Source: Coemansia sp. RSA 922 (Eukaryota > Kickxellomycota > Kickxellomycetes > Kickxellales > Kickxellaceae). Taken from it: 36,837 nucleotides of DNA. The stretch covers positions 1 through 36,837 of the forward strand of contig JANBQS010000097.1 of assembly GCA_027577415.1 (NCBI GenBank), given 5' to 3'. How positions within the stretch are numbered: position 1 is the stretch's first letter; each line of letters starts with the position of its first letter. Of this stretch, positions 20,933 to 29,765 are shown one piece after another. Made by a program: the position numbers and the translations under genes. Under the pieces are notes generated by a model. That model saw only the letters and a list, made by a program, of their open reading frames with translations. It had not been told where the DNA came from and searched no databases.

Positions 20933-21094
20933 TACGCTCATTTACATGCATATTATTTAAAAATACATTTTTTTTTGTGTTTCTTGCACTTGGCTCTAAT
21001 GCCTTTGGAATGATTTTGCAAAAATAGGATGGATACGAAACCCTTCTTGTTTGGCCGTGACTGGAGAGCACACACCAGAGTGCACTTTGGTTGG

Positions 21095-21110
21095 GTGTGT
21101 GTGTGTGTGT
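21095..21110. repeat. (GT)8 microsatellite
   Basis: Eight uninterrupted GT dinucleotides on the plus strand in the intergenic region; a simple sequence repeat. Confidence 0.9.
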
Positions 21111-21247
21111 ACATTTCCATGCCTCCTATGGCACTTTTCTTTACAGAAGGGCTGCTTAAAAAAGCCCCTTTTAGCATTCCTTTCATGTCAAGTCCTCAGC
21201 AAATCGAGCTCAACTGGAGCACATTCTTCTCACCAGCTCAAGAGAGG

Positions 21248-21256
21248 TATAAAAAA
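21248..21256 (+). promoter_or_regulatory. Putative TATA box
   Basis: TATAAAAAA lies 114 nt upstream of the ATG at 21362 and favours that start for the small unrecognised gene over the earlier in-frame ATGs at 21029 and 21186. Confidence 0.35.
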
Positions 21257-21361
21257 GCCAACCTCGCACCTGCTGTTTGCCAATATTTTTGTTTTAAAAA
21301 AACGCTATTCACCAGATTTCTTACATTTTTAAGTCTTCTACATTACAAGACAGTATTTCCC

Positions 21362-21977
21362 ATGAGGGCCACCCGAAACAACCCAACACTTATACACTAC
21401 CTATTCGTAAAGAATATAGATGACATACGCATTCCATTCATTATTGAGCCTAAGCAACCTAGGCTATTTGATGATGTTACTGACCTAGAAGCTCAAATGC
21501 TACACACCGAGTCAGCCAAAATTAATAGCAATGAATATCATCGCTTGCAAGTGAAGGCCGATGGGGTGAGCATCGGAGTGTTGTCAGATGATGCCCCTTT
21601 TCAAAGAACAGACTGCTCCTATCTATTTGGTGGTAAATTTGAAGACATTAACGCAGTGCGTGAAAATATCAATTGGAAACAGTTGGAAGAATTTGCTCTG
21701 AAAGGTATCAATGGCAAAAATATTCTATCATTCATTACCTAAGAGGTGGTTGACTGTACTACCTAGCTTCACAGTGGTACTTGCAATATTGACAATAGAG
21801 ACACTTTGGAGTTTTTGTTTAGCACTCAGTAGTAGTTTTCTAGGGTTGGCTTTAACACCTATCTATTGTCTAACAAGTACTATAGACTATCTATTCTTAA
21901 AAGCGCTCTTGCACATGCAGTTACGTCACAATGGTTGGATGTATCAAGGCGTAGACATATTTTTTAATCCTGCTTAG
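21362..21977 (+). CDS. Hypothetical protein, two exons, unrecognised
   Basis: Proposed exons 21362-21704 and 21823-21977 give 165 aa. The protein has a polar N-terminal two-thirds (landmarks RIPFIIEPKQPRLFDD, then HRLQVKADGVSIGVLSDD and FEDINAVRENINWKQLEEFA) and a hydrophobic C-terminal third (FLGLALTPIYCLTSTIDYLF) that could be one membrane helix. I do not recognise a family. The intron has a weak donor (GTATCA) and a strong acceptor (TTTTTGTTTAG), and joins two frames that each stay open, which is the main support. Without splicing, exon 1 ends at a TAA at 21740-21742. The 3' end overlaps the last 14 nt of the convergent CLPTM1-like gene. Expression is unverified. Confidence 0.4.
21705..21822 (+). 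other. Predicted intron of the hypothetical gene (118 nt)
   Basis: GT at 21705 and AG at 21822 keep frame (phase 1; G + CA gives Ala) between two overlapping open frames. Closer AG dinucleotides at 21743 and 21745 do not restore the downstream frame. Confidence 0.4.
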
Positions 21978-23814
21978 TCCTCTTGTGGTAGACGATACGC
22001 TGCAAAATAATAATGGCGTTACATAAATCACTCGGGAATGTGTCCACCGTTATGCCCCCCATCGTGTGACTACCTGTCAGGTAAGTGAAGATGGTTCCCA
22101 GTACAGAAGCAAACAGTATAAGGAGGTTAAGCGTTACTGGCGTAAGCGATCCCGATTTGGTCTTGTAGTTAACAATGATCTGGGGAAGCCATGCAACACT
22201 AAAGACAACGCGCGAGCTCCAGGTGAAAACCCCCTCGATGAATTCCCACGACCAGAACTTGCCTTTTTGGTCGACAAGCATGTAGAGCGCCGACATAGCG
22301 ATTACGGGAAGCGTCAACAAGTGGATCCAGTACATGGAAATATCGTCCACCTCACGGCGAATGGCAATGACAGGCTCTGGTCGCCTAAAATAAGGGTTAG
22401 ACTCTGCGTTATCTGAAGTCGAATCGAGTTCATCCTTGTTCTCGGCAATGAGCGACAGTTGTTGTGCAGAAGAAGACCTGGCGATATCTGGCAATGGCTT
22501 GCGCCGGAAGAGCTTGCGACACAGCTGCGACAATACCACCCAAGGAGCAAACGTCACATCGTCCAACTTAGCCGCTATGACAATCGTAAATATTAGCACG
22601 GGCTGAAAAAGTATCCACATAAACTCGCTTTCCGGAATAACCCACAGGGCGTCTATGGTACTTCCAATTAGTACAATGGCGACCGTAGCCCGAGACACGC
22701 CTATCCAGCGAGAGATAGACGTCGACCACAGACGAACCACTAGTCGAATAGCAAAAGGCACAATAGTAAGCATCAGTGCAAAGCACATTGTCAAGTATAT
22801 CAACGCAGGCACACTGAGACGATGTGCCACGTCAGGTGTGATCAACGCGTCGTCTTCTACCCAGTCCGTATACAAGTGTGGCATGCTTTGCTCGGGGTTC
22901 AAGGGATCAGGGACAGTTGTTTCGATGACAATAGGTGTTTTGTTCACAAGGAGGTTGGTCAGTCCTTTCTTTGCCGATATCCAGCTTTGTCTGATTCCTG
23001 AAAGCTCGAGCTCCACGTCGATGGTCTGTGGATAAACGTCGGCAACATGATGCTTGTCTTTTAGCATGGCAAGTGGCTTCTCTTTGGGCTGCCACTTGGT
23101 ATACGTGTTGGCGAAAAGCGGCGGGCTGTAGAATCCGGTATTCGAGTATCCAAGCGTGAGTTGCAGGTATGATGGGGTACTGTGCCAGGAATAAGTGTGA
23201 TTCTCTAGTACGATGGCCCAAGAAGCGCTGCTCACGCCAAGTAGCTCTGGATCATGCTCGTCGTTAGGCGCCGCTGAAGACATTGCCTCTACTGATTTAG
23301 AAGTTCCGTTACTCCAGCGTACTACAGGAATCGCTCTGGAAACTAGGAAGGGGTCGGTAAAGTTGGGATGGGGATTGAACCGGCCAGCTTGCTGGACGAA
23401 CATATGTACGTAGAGACCGTGACCTGCGCTGGGACTAGACCGGAGTTGGCTAGGAATGTGAACGTTTACTTTGCGGCTAAAACTCGGGTATCTGTTGGTA
23501 AGCTGTTGCGGTTCAATGTGCCAGAGTAGCTGGGCGGTCTCGAAAAATGACTCTTTGTTAGGAGTGATTGGGCTCAGCGAGGCGTACACCTTAGCCTCAT
23601 AGGCAAATGGCTCCTGCCACACAAGAGAATACGTCAGCTCTCGGTATTCGCCAGGATAATAAACTTTGGCTGGCGCGATTGTTGGTGCCTTAAAGGTGAG
23701 CACAAGCAGCGTAACTAGTAGCGATGCTAGCACGGCGAGGGGGGTCAGGATGAGTATCAATGATGCCAGGTTGATTGACTTGCGCACCAAGCCGCAACAG
23801 CTAAATCTCGCCAT
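21964..23814 (-). CDS. CLPTM1 family transmembrane protein (CLPTM1/CLPTM1L-like)
   Basis: A 616-aa protein from ATG 23814, near the usual family length (about 540-670 aa). A signal-anchor helix lies at about 14-41, followed by a large lumenal domain (about 42-340) with AKVYYPGEYRELTYSLVW-type sequence and several N-x-S/T sites. About six further membrane helices follow, with a cytoplasmic Ser/Asp/Glu-rich loop between the third and fourth. The C-terminal region carries LPQIIVNYKTKS and FPSDLCNAIIILQRIVY, matching the conserved end of CLPTM1 proteins. Human CLPTM1L acts as an ER scramblase of glucosaminyl-phosphatidylinositol in GPI synthesis and CLPTM1 retains receptors in the ER; an ER membrane role here is inferred from family. 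A longer in-frame start at an upstream codon is possible but adds non-conserved residues. Confidence 0.88.
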   Translation of the reverse strand: MARFSCCGLVRKSINLASLILILTPLAVLASLLVTLLVLTFKAPTIAPAKVYYPGEYRELTYSLVWQEPFAYEAKVYASLSPITPNKESFFETAQLLWHIEPQQLTNRYPSFSRKVNVHIPSQLRSSPSAGHGLYVHMFVQQAGRFNPHPNFTDPFLVSRAIPVVRWSNGTSKSVEAMSSAAPNDEHDPELLGVSSASWAIVLENHTYSWHSTPSYLQLTLGYSNTGFYSPPLFANTYTKWQPKEKPLAMLKDKHHVADVYPQTIDVELELSGIRQSWISAKKGLTNLLVNKTPIVIETTVPDPLNPEQSMPHLYTDWVEDDALITPDVAHRLSVPALIYLTMCFALMLTIVPFAIRLVVRLWSTSISRWIGVSRATVAIVLIGSTIDALWVIPESEFMWILFQPVLIFTIVIAAKLDDVTFAPWVVLSQLCRKLFRRKPLPDIARSSSAQQLSLIAENKDELDSTSDNAESNPYFRRPEPVIAIRREVDDISMYWIHLLTLPVIAMSALYMLVDQKGKFWSWEFIEGVFTWSSRVVFSVAWLPQIIVNYKTKSGSLTPVTLNLLILFASVLGTIFTYLTGSHTMGGITVDTFPSDLCNAIIILQRIVYHKRTKQD

Positions 23815-24213
23815 CGTCACAAGCTGGCAAAAATAATGTCCAAGAGAGAAGAGACAAATATGTTGAGGTAAGAGAAAAGATAGAGAGAGAGAAATGCCAC
23901 TGTCAGCAGCGCAATCATTCATTGGAAAGGATCCGCGATTTTCTAGAAGTTTTCTTTTTGGTGTCCGCTTTTTCCCAAATTCGCCTGTTGCGCAGCAGTG
24001 GAACTGCGGAAGAGCAGATCCTTATTATTTGAGCAGATGTTTTGCATGTTTGACAGGTATATGCACGGAAAGAGAAGACGAAAAGGAATGCGTATTGCCT
24101 CCAATTCTTATACAGAAACCCGCTGAGAATACCAACAGCTGGGAGGTTTCCCTGCGGAAAATCTGGAGCAAACAAAGAGATATATTCAAAAATAAACCTA
24201 AAGCAAATGTCTA
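23815..24213. other. Intergenic between tandem minus-strand genes
   Basis: About 400 nt holding the 3' flank of the protease gene and the promoter of the CLPTM1-like gene. A 152-codon plus-strand frame crosses it into the protease coding region; it has no domain features and I reject it. A GA-rich tract (23870-23893) sits just upstream of the CLPTM1-like start. Confidence 0.5.
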
Positions 24214-27200
24214 CTACTTTGAGCTGCTAGTGGCGGCTGGCTGGTTGTGTTTCTTCCACGCTTGCCTCCACAGACCGAGGCGACCAGCTAGCATGCCATA
24301 CGCAGTGTTAAAGGGTCTTGGTGCATCAGCTGATTTGCCTGTGCTTGGCTGAGGCGTGTTGTCCGTAGTGACAGAGGGTTGAGAAACCTCTGTCAGGACA
24401 GGCTCTGTAATTACTGGAACAAACTTGCGCAAGGGAATTTGCAGGCCATTGAGCGCCTGCGTGCTCTTGAACTGCGTGTAGTCGTTAATAAGCCAAATAC
24501 CCTCAGGCGATTGCTTCATGTCAATATTGGCAAAGTTTGTCTTGTTGAGCGTAGCGAATTTGGGTGTCTCATTGACGCTGCTAATAGCCATTTGCAAAGC
24601 AGTTGCAATCTTTGACGAACTCTCAAGGACGATTCCAGGGGCTTCCACCTCAGCATCAATGGTATCTAATGCTTCAGCTGTCTCATTGGACACAGACGGT
24701 GCCTGCTTGGTCACATAAAGCTCGTTTAGTTCGGCAAGTAGCAACTCAATACTGCTTGATGCATCTGCTGATGATACAAAGGACTGAACATCCGCAATGC
24801 TCAGACCCGTGTGACCTTCAGAGCGCAAGGATCCGTACAGAGAAAGCACAGTACTTGGGTACATTTCAAACTCTTCTGCTGTTGGCTGCCAGATCTTAGT
24901 TGACCACATTTGCATGTCAAGTCGTGTGTAGCCTTTCGCCGTGTCATTGTTTACATATTTGTCCCAGAATGCAAGCAAGTCGTCCTTGCTCAGCTGTTTG
25001 AGGTGCTCGACGTCCTTATTCAGTGCGTCAAACTTGTACTTGTCCGACTTGATGTGGGTCCACAGCCGGCTAAACTCGTCGTCAATCGACTTTAGTTTCT
25101 CTTGTTTCAGGCTGATTAGCGACTGAACTGACGACTCAAACTCCTCTGCGGTCAACTCTTGCAGCTTCTGCCGATATTTGCGAATAAACTCGTTAATGCG
25201 CTTAGTTGTGTAGGCTGGATTGCTCTCACCTTCCAAGACAATCATAAACATTTCCCTTCCACTCTTGTTGTAATCAAACCTTGCTCCAACCCCGTAACCT
25301 AGCTGCTCGGAAGTTCTCAACTGCGCAAAGCATGCACTGTGGACCAAGTGCTTCAATACTCGGAGAGTAACGGCATCTTGAGTATCATCTACAGATCCAC
25401 AATAGAACACACATACCACAGCACTGTTCAAGCACTTTTGGTCGCTAATTGGCACGTTCTGGATATAGTAGCCAGACTCGATATTGAGTGTGCGGTGAGT
25501 ATTAACCAAGGATCTGGGGACAGGCTGGAGTTGCAAAATGTCAAGTACCTGATTACTGGCATCGAGTGCCACTTCCTGGGTGTAGTTTCCAGACACAAGC
25601 ATCTTTACATAGGCTTTACTAAATAGCAAACCAATATGAGCCTTAAGCCCTTCTAGAGTGACATTCTTTAGTGCTTCCTCTAGCATGTCTTGGTCAAATG
25701 CAGGCACCATATTGACAGCGTCTAGTTGCTTGTAAAGACATTGCCTAGGGTTATCATGTCTCTTGCTTTGCAGCGTCCGCTCAAGCTTTGCCAGGTAAAT
25801 GGAGAACTGCTGGGTATCAACTTCGAATGTCTTTAGCTTTTGCAAAATTGTCGTTAGCAAAAGAGGCAGTCCACTACTAAACCCATGCATATCAACATCG
25901 ATTGAGCCCTTTCCATGTGCAATGGAAAAGTTGTTGTTGGCCTTCAAAGCGCTGAATAGCTGCTCTTGCAGTTCAACCAATACAAGGTTGCAAAGTAGAG
26001 TTGACAGCAAGTGATTGACTGGAGAATTGTCTACATATTCGGAGCTGATGGTTAGGCCAATGTGCCCATGGGGGGTAAAGAACTGGTCGTCTTGCTTGAA
26101 CCAAACTTCAAACTTGTCATTCTTCCTAAGAAGCACAGGTTCCAATGCTGGTGTATCCACAGGAGTGGCTGGCTTAGTGACCGATAGGTTTTCAGGCAAA
26201 AACTTATTGCGGCCAGGCAAGTGTAGCATCTTGGCAATGTTACGATTACACTTTACATCAGAAGTCATATGTGACGGCATGTCGGCAACATGGTGTAGAA
26301 TGTTGTAGTACTTCTCTTCAAGCTTGCACTCCACTGCCTTGTGCTCCTGCGCACCAATAAACAGGCGGTAGTTACCGGGATTAAGGTATCTTAGACCCTT
26401 TGTAATGAGGTCGGCCTTGAATCCAGTATGTAGAGCGCTGTGCGACAGTACTTGGTGCGGTGGGACGTACTGATTGTGTCCTCCGCTTGAAAGAGTACGG
26501 GCGTAGGTCTCTGTATCCTCTTTATCCTTGAAATCAAACTCGGCTTTGCTAACAAGCGCCAGCTCTTGGTAATACCACTCTTGAGGGCCACTCTCAACTA
26601 GCATGTTAATGTACCCAAATATGATACTTACAATGGCCTCGTAGTTCTCCAGTCCTTCAGGTGTGGCAGTAACATTAATATCATAGGTACCAAAGCCATC
26701 ATAATACACGCCACTAGAGTGAGCGGAAATAGCAGTGGCCCAACCATTGTTGCGCAACACAGAGTAAATCGATCCCGGCTCCCTGTGACTTAGTAGAGTG
26801 TTGATATAATCAAATGGCTTTGTGCCATATATCGACCTCAGACCAGGAAGAGCAAACTGCAGCTTGAGCTCATACTTTTCGCAAACGGTCTTGTAGTAAA
26901 CCATCTTTCCAAGCACAACCTTGTCAAGTGGATGACCATCAATCACAGGTCTAGTATTTCCCTTGCTTTTAATGTCAGAGAACTTTGACGTCGCCCACTC
27001 GGATAACACATCCAAGCTGTGGTTGCCAACCACTACTAAACGCATAATGTCTGCCGAGTAGTACTTGTGGTAGAACTTTATCAGCTCCTCGCGCAAGTCT
27101 AAGCCCAGTTCTTCGGCCGCGCCCTTCAGTGTCCCTATGTTGCCAGTGGGGAACCGAGAAAATGGGTGAGCGGAATTAGCGGTTCTAGCAACGAGCTGAT

Positions 27201-27842
27201 AGATGCGGCGAGCGTCAGATTGCAAATTTCCCTTGTACTCCGAGTCAACAGCCTTTAGCTCACGGTCAACGCAGTCGGCATTAAACAGTGGCGATATAAA
27301 GAACTGTGCAAACCGGTCAAGTGCGCCTTCCAAGGCGCCATTTTCAACGGCAAAGTAGTAGTTGGTTTCAATAAATGACGTGTAGGCATTGCACTTTCCC
27401 GAGTTTTTGGAGAGATAGGCATCGTATTCTCCTTCCTTGGGATACTTTTCTGTGCCCTACATAGTATTTCGACATTAGTTACAGAGTTTAGTTAGTACAT
27501 CCCACACCTATTTTTTTTTAGAATACCTCACAGCTAATAGCCAGTACTTACCAAAAACAACATGTGCTCAAGGAAATGTGCCAGACCTTGGAGCTCAACT
27601 GGGTTAGCACCCGAGCCAACATTAACACTGAGCGAGGTGGCAGCCTCCTTGGCATCTACGTCTTGGACACACAGCGCAGTGAGGTTATTTGGCAGGCGAA
27701 TAAGCCTGTACTGGCGCTGGTCGTTACCCGACTTTTCGATGGGACCAGTGTACTCTTTGTACGGCAATAAGGACTCGACAGTTAGCTTAGATTCAAAGTT
27801 GGTTTCCCAGTCGGCGGGCGTGCAGTTGTTGAAAGATTCCAT
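24214..27842 (-). CDS. STE23: Insulin-degrading enzyme/Ste23-like M16 zinc metalloprotease
   Basis: Two exons (27842-27552 and 27456-24214, reading on the minus strand) encode about 1177 aa. The inverted zinc motif HFLEH lies at 89-93 (ligands H89 and H93, catalytic E92), and the third ligand E170 in VDSEYKGN is 77 residues after H93, the same spacing as human IDE (112 to 189). The four M16 half-domains follow, with GYGVGARFDY in the C-terminal half. Ste23 and Axl1-type fungal enzymes cleave pheromone precursors, and IDE degrades small peptides. The protein is about 150 residues longer than human IDE: an Ala/Ser/Glu-rich insertion at about 980-1075 and a tail after about 1108. The start chosen matches the family. 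An open frame continues upstream to 28052 with a hydrophobic stretch, so an alternative targeted N terminus is possible but unproven. Confidence 0.92.
27457..27551 (-). other. Intron in the M16 protease gene (95 nt)
   Basis: On the minus strand, donor GTAAGT (27551) directly follows the HMLFL codons and acceptor ACTATGTAG ends at 27457. Phase 0 splicing gives HMLFLGTEKYP, the expected M16 sequence. Retention would end the protein six codons later. Confidence 0.93.
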
Positions 27843-28336
27843 TGGATAGAGTTGAGAAGCTTGAACTAAAAAAAATAATAATGACAAATGGTGTATAACG
27901 CGACACGCAGAAAGTAGATATTTCAGAAAAATGGAGTAGATGACAAGCAAGTTGAAGGCCGTCGGCATCGTCCCTCGGTCGTTTTTAAAGCCCTCGCCAG
28001 TGAGCCAAGAAAAAAAATGCTGTGCCAAAACGACACACACATACAAAAGCACCTCTTTTTAAGCAGGGTAAGCATTATAGTAAGACAAAATGTCCACTTT
28101 TTAAAATGGCAAAGCAATGGGATAAGCGTTTTCTTATGAACAAAGATGTGGCGAAAAGGAAAGAATGCAGAAAGGGGATTCTTTTAAACATTGAGCAAGC
28201 TTTTCTCCGCAAATGCCCGTGTGTCTGTACGTGCAATTACTCAACAAAGGGCTTTCAAGTGATAAAAAAAGCTAAAAAAAAAAGGTATGTACAAAAGTGG
28301 CGACCAACATTTATTGGCAAGTGGATAGAAAACACC
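27843..28336. other. Upstream region of the protease gene; no certain gene
   Basis: Minus-strand sequence just before the protease ATG shows TTTTTTTTAG (about 27866-27875), a possible acceptor of a 5' UTR intron. The plus-strand frame at 28022-28351 is Lys-rich and AT-driven and is not called. The remainder is AT-rich. Confidence 0.4.
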
Positions 28337-28680
28337 TTATCGACTAAATAGTAAGCGTCGCCAACGAGGAGCATACTCCACACACCCATCTGTAGCAATA
28401 GTATTCTCCAGCATCTTCATAATAGGTTGGCATTCCTTAGGAAGAAGAACAAAACAGTCAAAGTTGGGACATACCAGCGCCAAACCAATCATGGCCTTTA
28501 TGGCCACCATATAATTGTCACTTGAAATGCCAGAGTCGGAATCGCGAGCTAGTCAAGGTGTAATTTGCAATAACATATGCTGGGAGATCAGCCAAGGCGA
28601 TATCGCTGCGTTGCCTCTAAAAAACGTATTGTCGTCGAATAGCTAATACCTATAGATAGGCACCGGAGACAAGGGAATGG
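28337..28680 (-). pseudogene. Decayed F-box-like family gene, C-terminal half, multiple frameshifts
   Basis: Reading on the minus strand, pieces in different frames line up in order with the end of the F-box-like family also seen at 16768. They are FPCLRCLSIGISYS (28677-28636), FDDNTFFRGNAA (from 28639), LADLPAYVIANYTL (from about 28597), and a final 73-codon piece with MVAIKAMIGLALVCPNFDC and ending YAPRWRRLLFSR before TAA at 28339-28337. The D-D-x-x-F-R-G-N-A-A and A-P-R-x-R-R-L-L-F patterns are, as I recall, hallmarks of the Kickxellales family. At least two frameshifts are needed to join the pieces and no N-terminal half is seen, so this is a remnant. Family assignment rests on memory. 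Confidence 0.55.
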
Positions 28681-28829
28681 CGTTGCGCCGTCAAATAAGT
28701 TGCGATCACAAAATTGACCACAAATCGCATTACTTGATGGCGCAGCAAAAAAAAAAAAATTAGTTTGTTGATGGTTATCTTTCTTGAATAACAAACTTCA
28801 AATATCTTTTCTTTTTTCATTATTCAAAG

Positions 28830-29573
28830 ATGGTGTGCTCAATTTGCCAAGAGTCTTACTTTAAAGCGGCTGCCAGGCCCAGTGGCGGTCGTAGGCCAAC
28901 CCACTCTACAGCGGGAGGAAGTACTGCACATCGGCCAGCGGCGCTTGGATGTGGCCACGCTTTCCACAAACAGTGCATCGAGCAGTGGTTTGAGAACGAC
29001 TACTCAAAGTCCTGTCCACAGTGCAAAGTGTCACACCGCGGACCCGTCACTATCCTGTACATTGACATGGACGAAGAGGACTATGAGGCGAGCAAAAAGT
29101 CAAAGGTGCGGTTCTCAGGCAATCGCAGCGACGACGAGATGAGGCAACTGGCTCAGAAGATGCTGAGTATGAACATACACGAGAAGAGTGCCGAGTACTT
29201 TATGATAGGCAGCTTGACTAAGCAAATTGCCGAGTTGAAGGAGGGCAACTCTGTGAGCCAGCGGCACAAGGCCGAGCTTGCTGAGGCAAAGCTGAGGGCT
29301 GAAAACGAGCGCAAGAGGGCTGACAAGGCGGAGGACGCACTTGACGACTTGAAGGTTGACATTGCCAATAAGGAAGCGTCGGTTGTATATTACCGGAATG
29401 AGGTCAACAGGCTGAACATTCTGTCGGATCGGCATCGTGACCACATCAACAGCCTGAACCGCAATATCGAGGCCAAGAAGGAAACGATCCGTGAGCTTGA
29501 GGAGGATGCAGAGGCTGACCAGGAAGAGATCGAGTGGTATGAGTCAAGATATGGTGTGAGCAGGCGGTTTTAA
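28830..29573 (+). CDS. RING-H2 and coiled-coil protein, TRAIP-like E3 ubiquitin ligase
   Basis: A 247-aa protein. The N-terminal RING-H2 ligands are C3, C6, C41, H43, H46, C49, C62 and C65 (CSIC, then CGHAFHKQC and CPQC), with a 34-residue Gly/Thr/Ala-rich loop between the first two ligand pairs, near the upper limit for RINGs. The CGHxFHxxCxxxWF pattern, the following conserved-position ILYIDMDEEDYEAS and the long coiled coil (about 130-240; heptads rich in Lys/Glu/Leu) resemble TRAIP/NOPO, a replisome-associated E3 acting at DNA damage and interstrand crosslinks. TRAIP is about 470 aa with a C-terminal PCNA-binding motif; this protein is about half that and no PIP box is evident. TRAIP homology is inferred; another RING/coiled-coil protein is possible. 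Confidence 0.8.
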   Translation: MVCSICQESYFKAAARPSGGRRPTHSTAGGSTAHRPAALGCGHAFHKQCIEQWFENDYSKSCPQCKVSHRGPVTILYIDMDEEDYEASKKSKVRFSGNRSDDEMRQLAQKMLSMNIHEKSAEYFMIGSLTKQIAELKEGNSVSQRHKAELAEAKLRAENERKRADKAEDALDDLKVDIANKEASVVYYRNEVNRLNILSDRHRDHINSLNRNIEAKKETIRELEEDAEADQEEIEWYESRYGVSRRF

Positions 29574-29765
29574 GATGCCGTCTCGTCGCTACCCAGATCT
29601 ATACTCCCTTTACAAATATTCTTTTGTTAATCATATCATTTGACATACCCAAAAGCAGGCAATGTCATTTGTTAATTACATATTTCAACTTTTTTTTTTT
29701 TTTCCCTTTATTTGTGGGGAGCAGTTTTTACTCTGTATATTTTTCTATTCTATTTTTTTATACTC

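Larger units (their letters stand above)
20933..21361. other. Intergenic with dinucleotide repeat and TATA element
   Basis: The region has poly-T near 20970, a (GT)8 microsatellite and a TATAAAAAA element at 21248. An open frame runs through from 21029, but its translation is rich in Cys/Val from the repeat and Lys/Phe from AT tracts, so I take it as non-coding leader. Confidence 0.45.

Noticed and set aside
23894..24352. 152-codon plus-strand frame between the CLPTM1-like and protease genes
   Set aside because: It runs antisense into the protease coding region, has mixed composition and no domain features.
28022..28351. 109-codon plus-strand frame upstream of the protease gene
   Set aside because: Lys-rich translation of AT-rich DNA, overlapping the end of the F-box-like remnant on the other strand.
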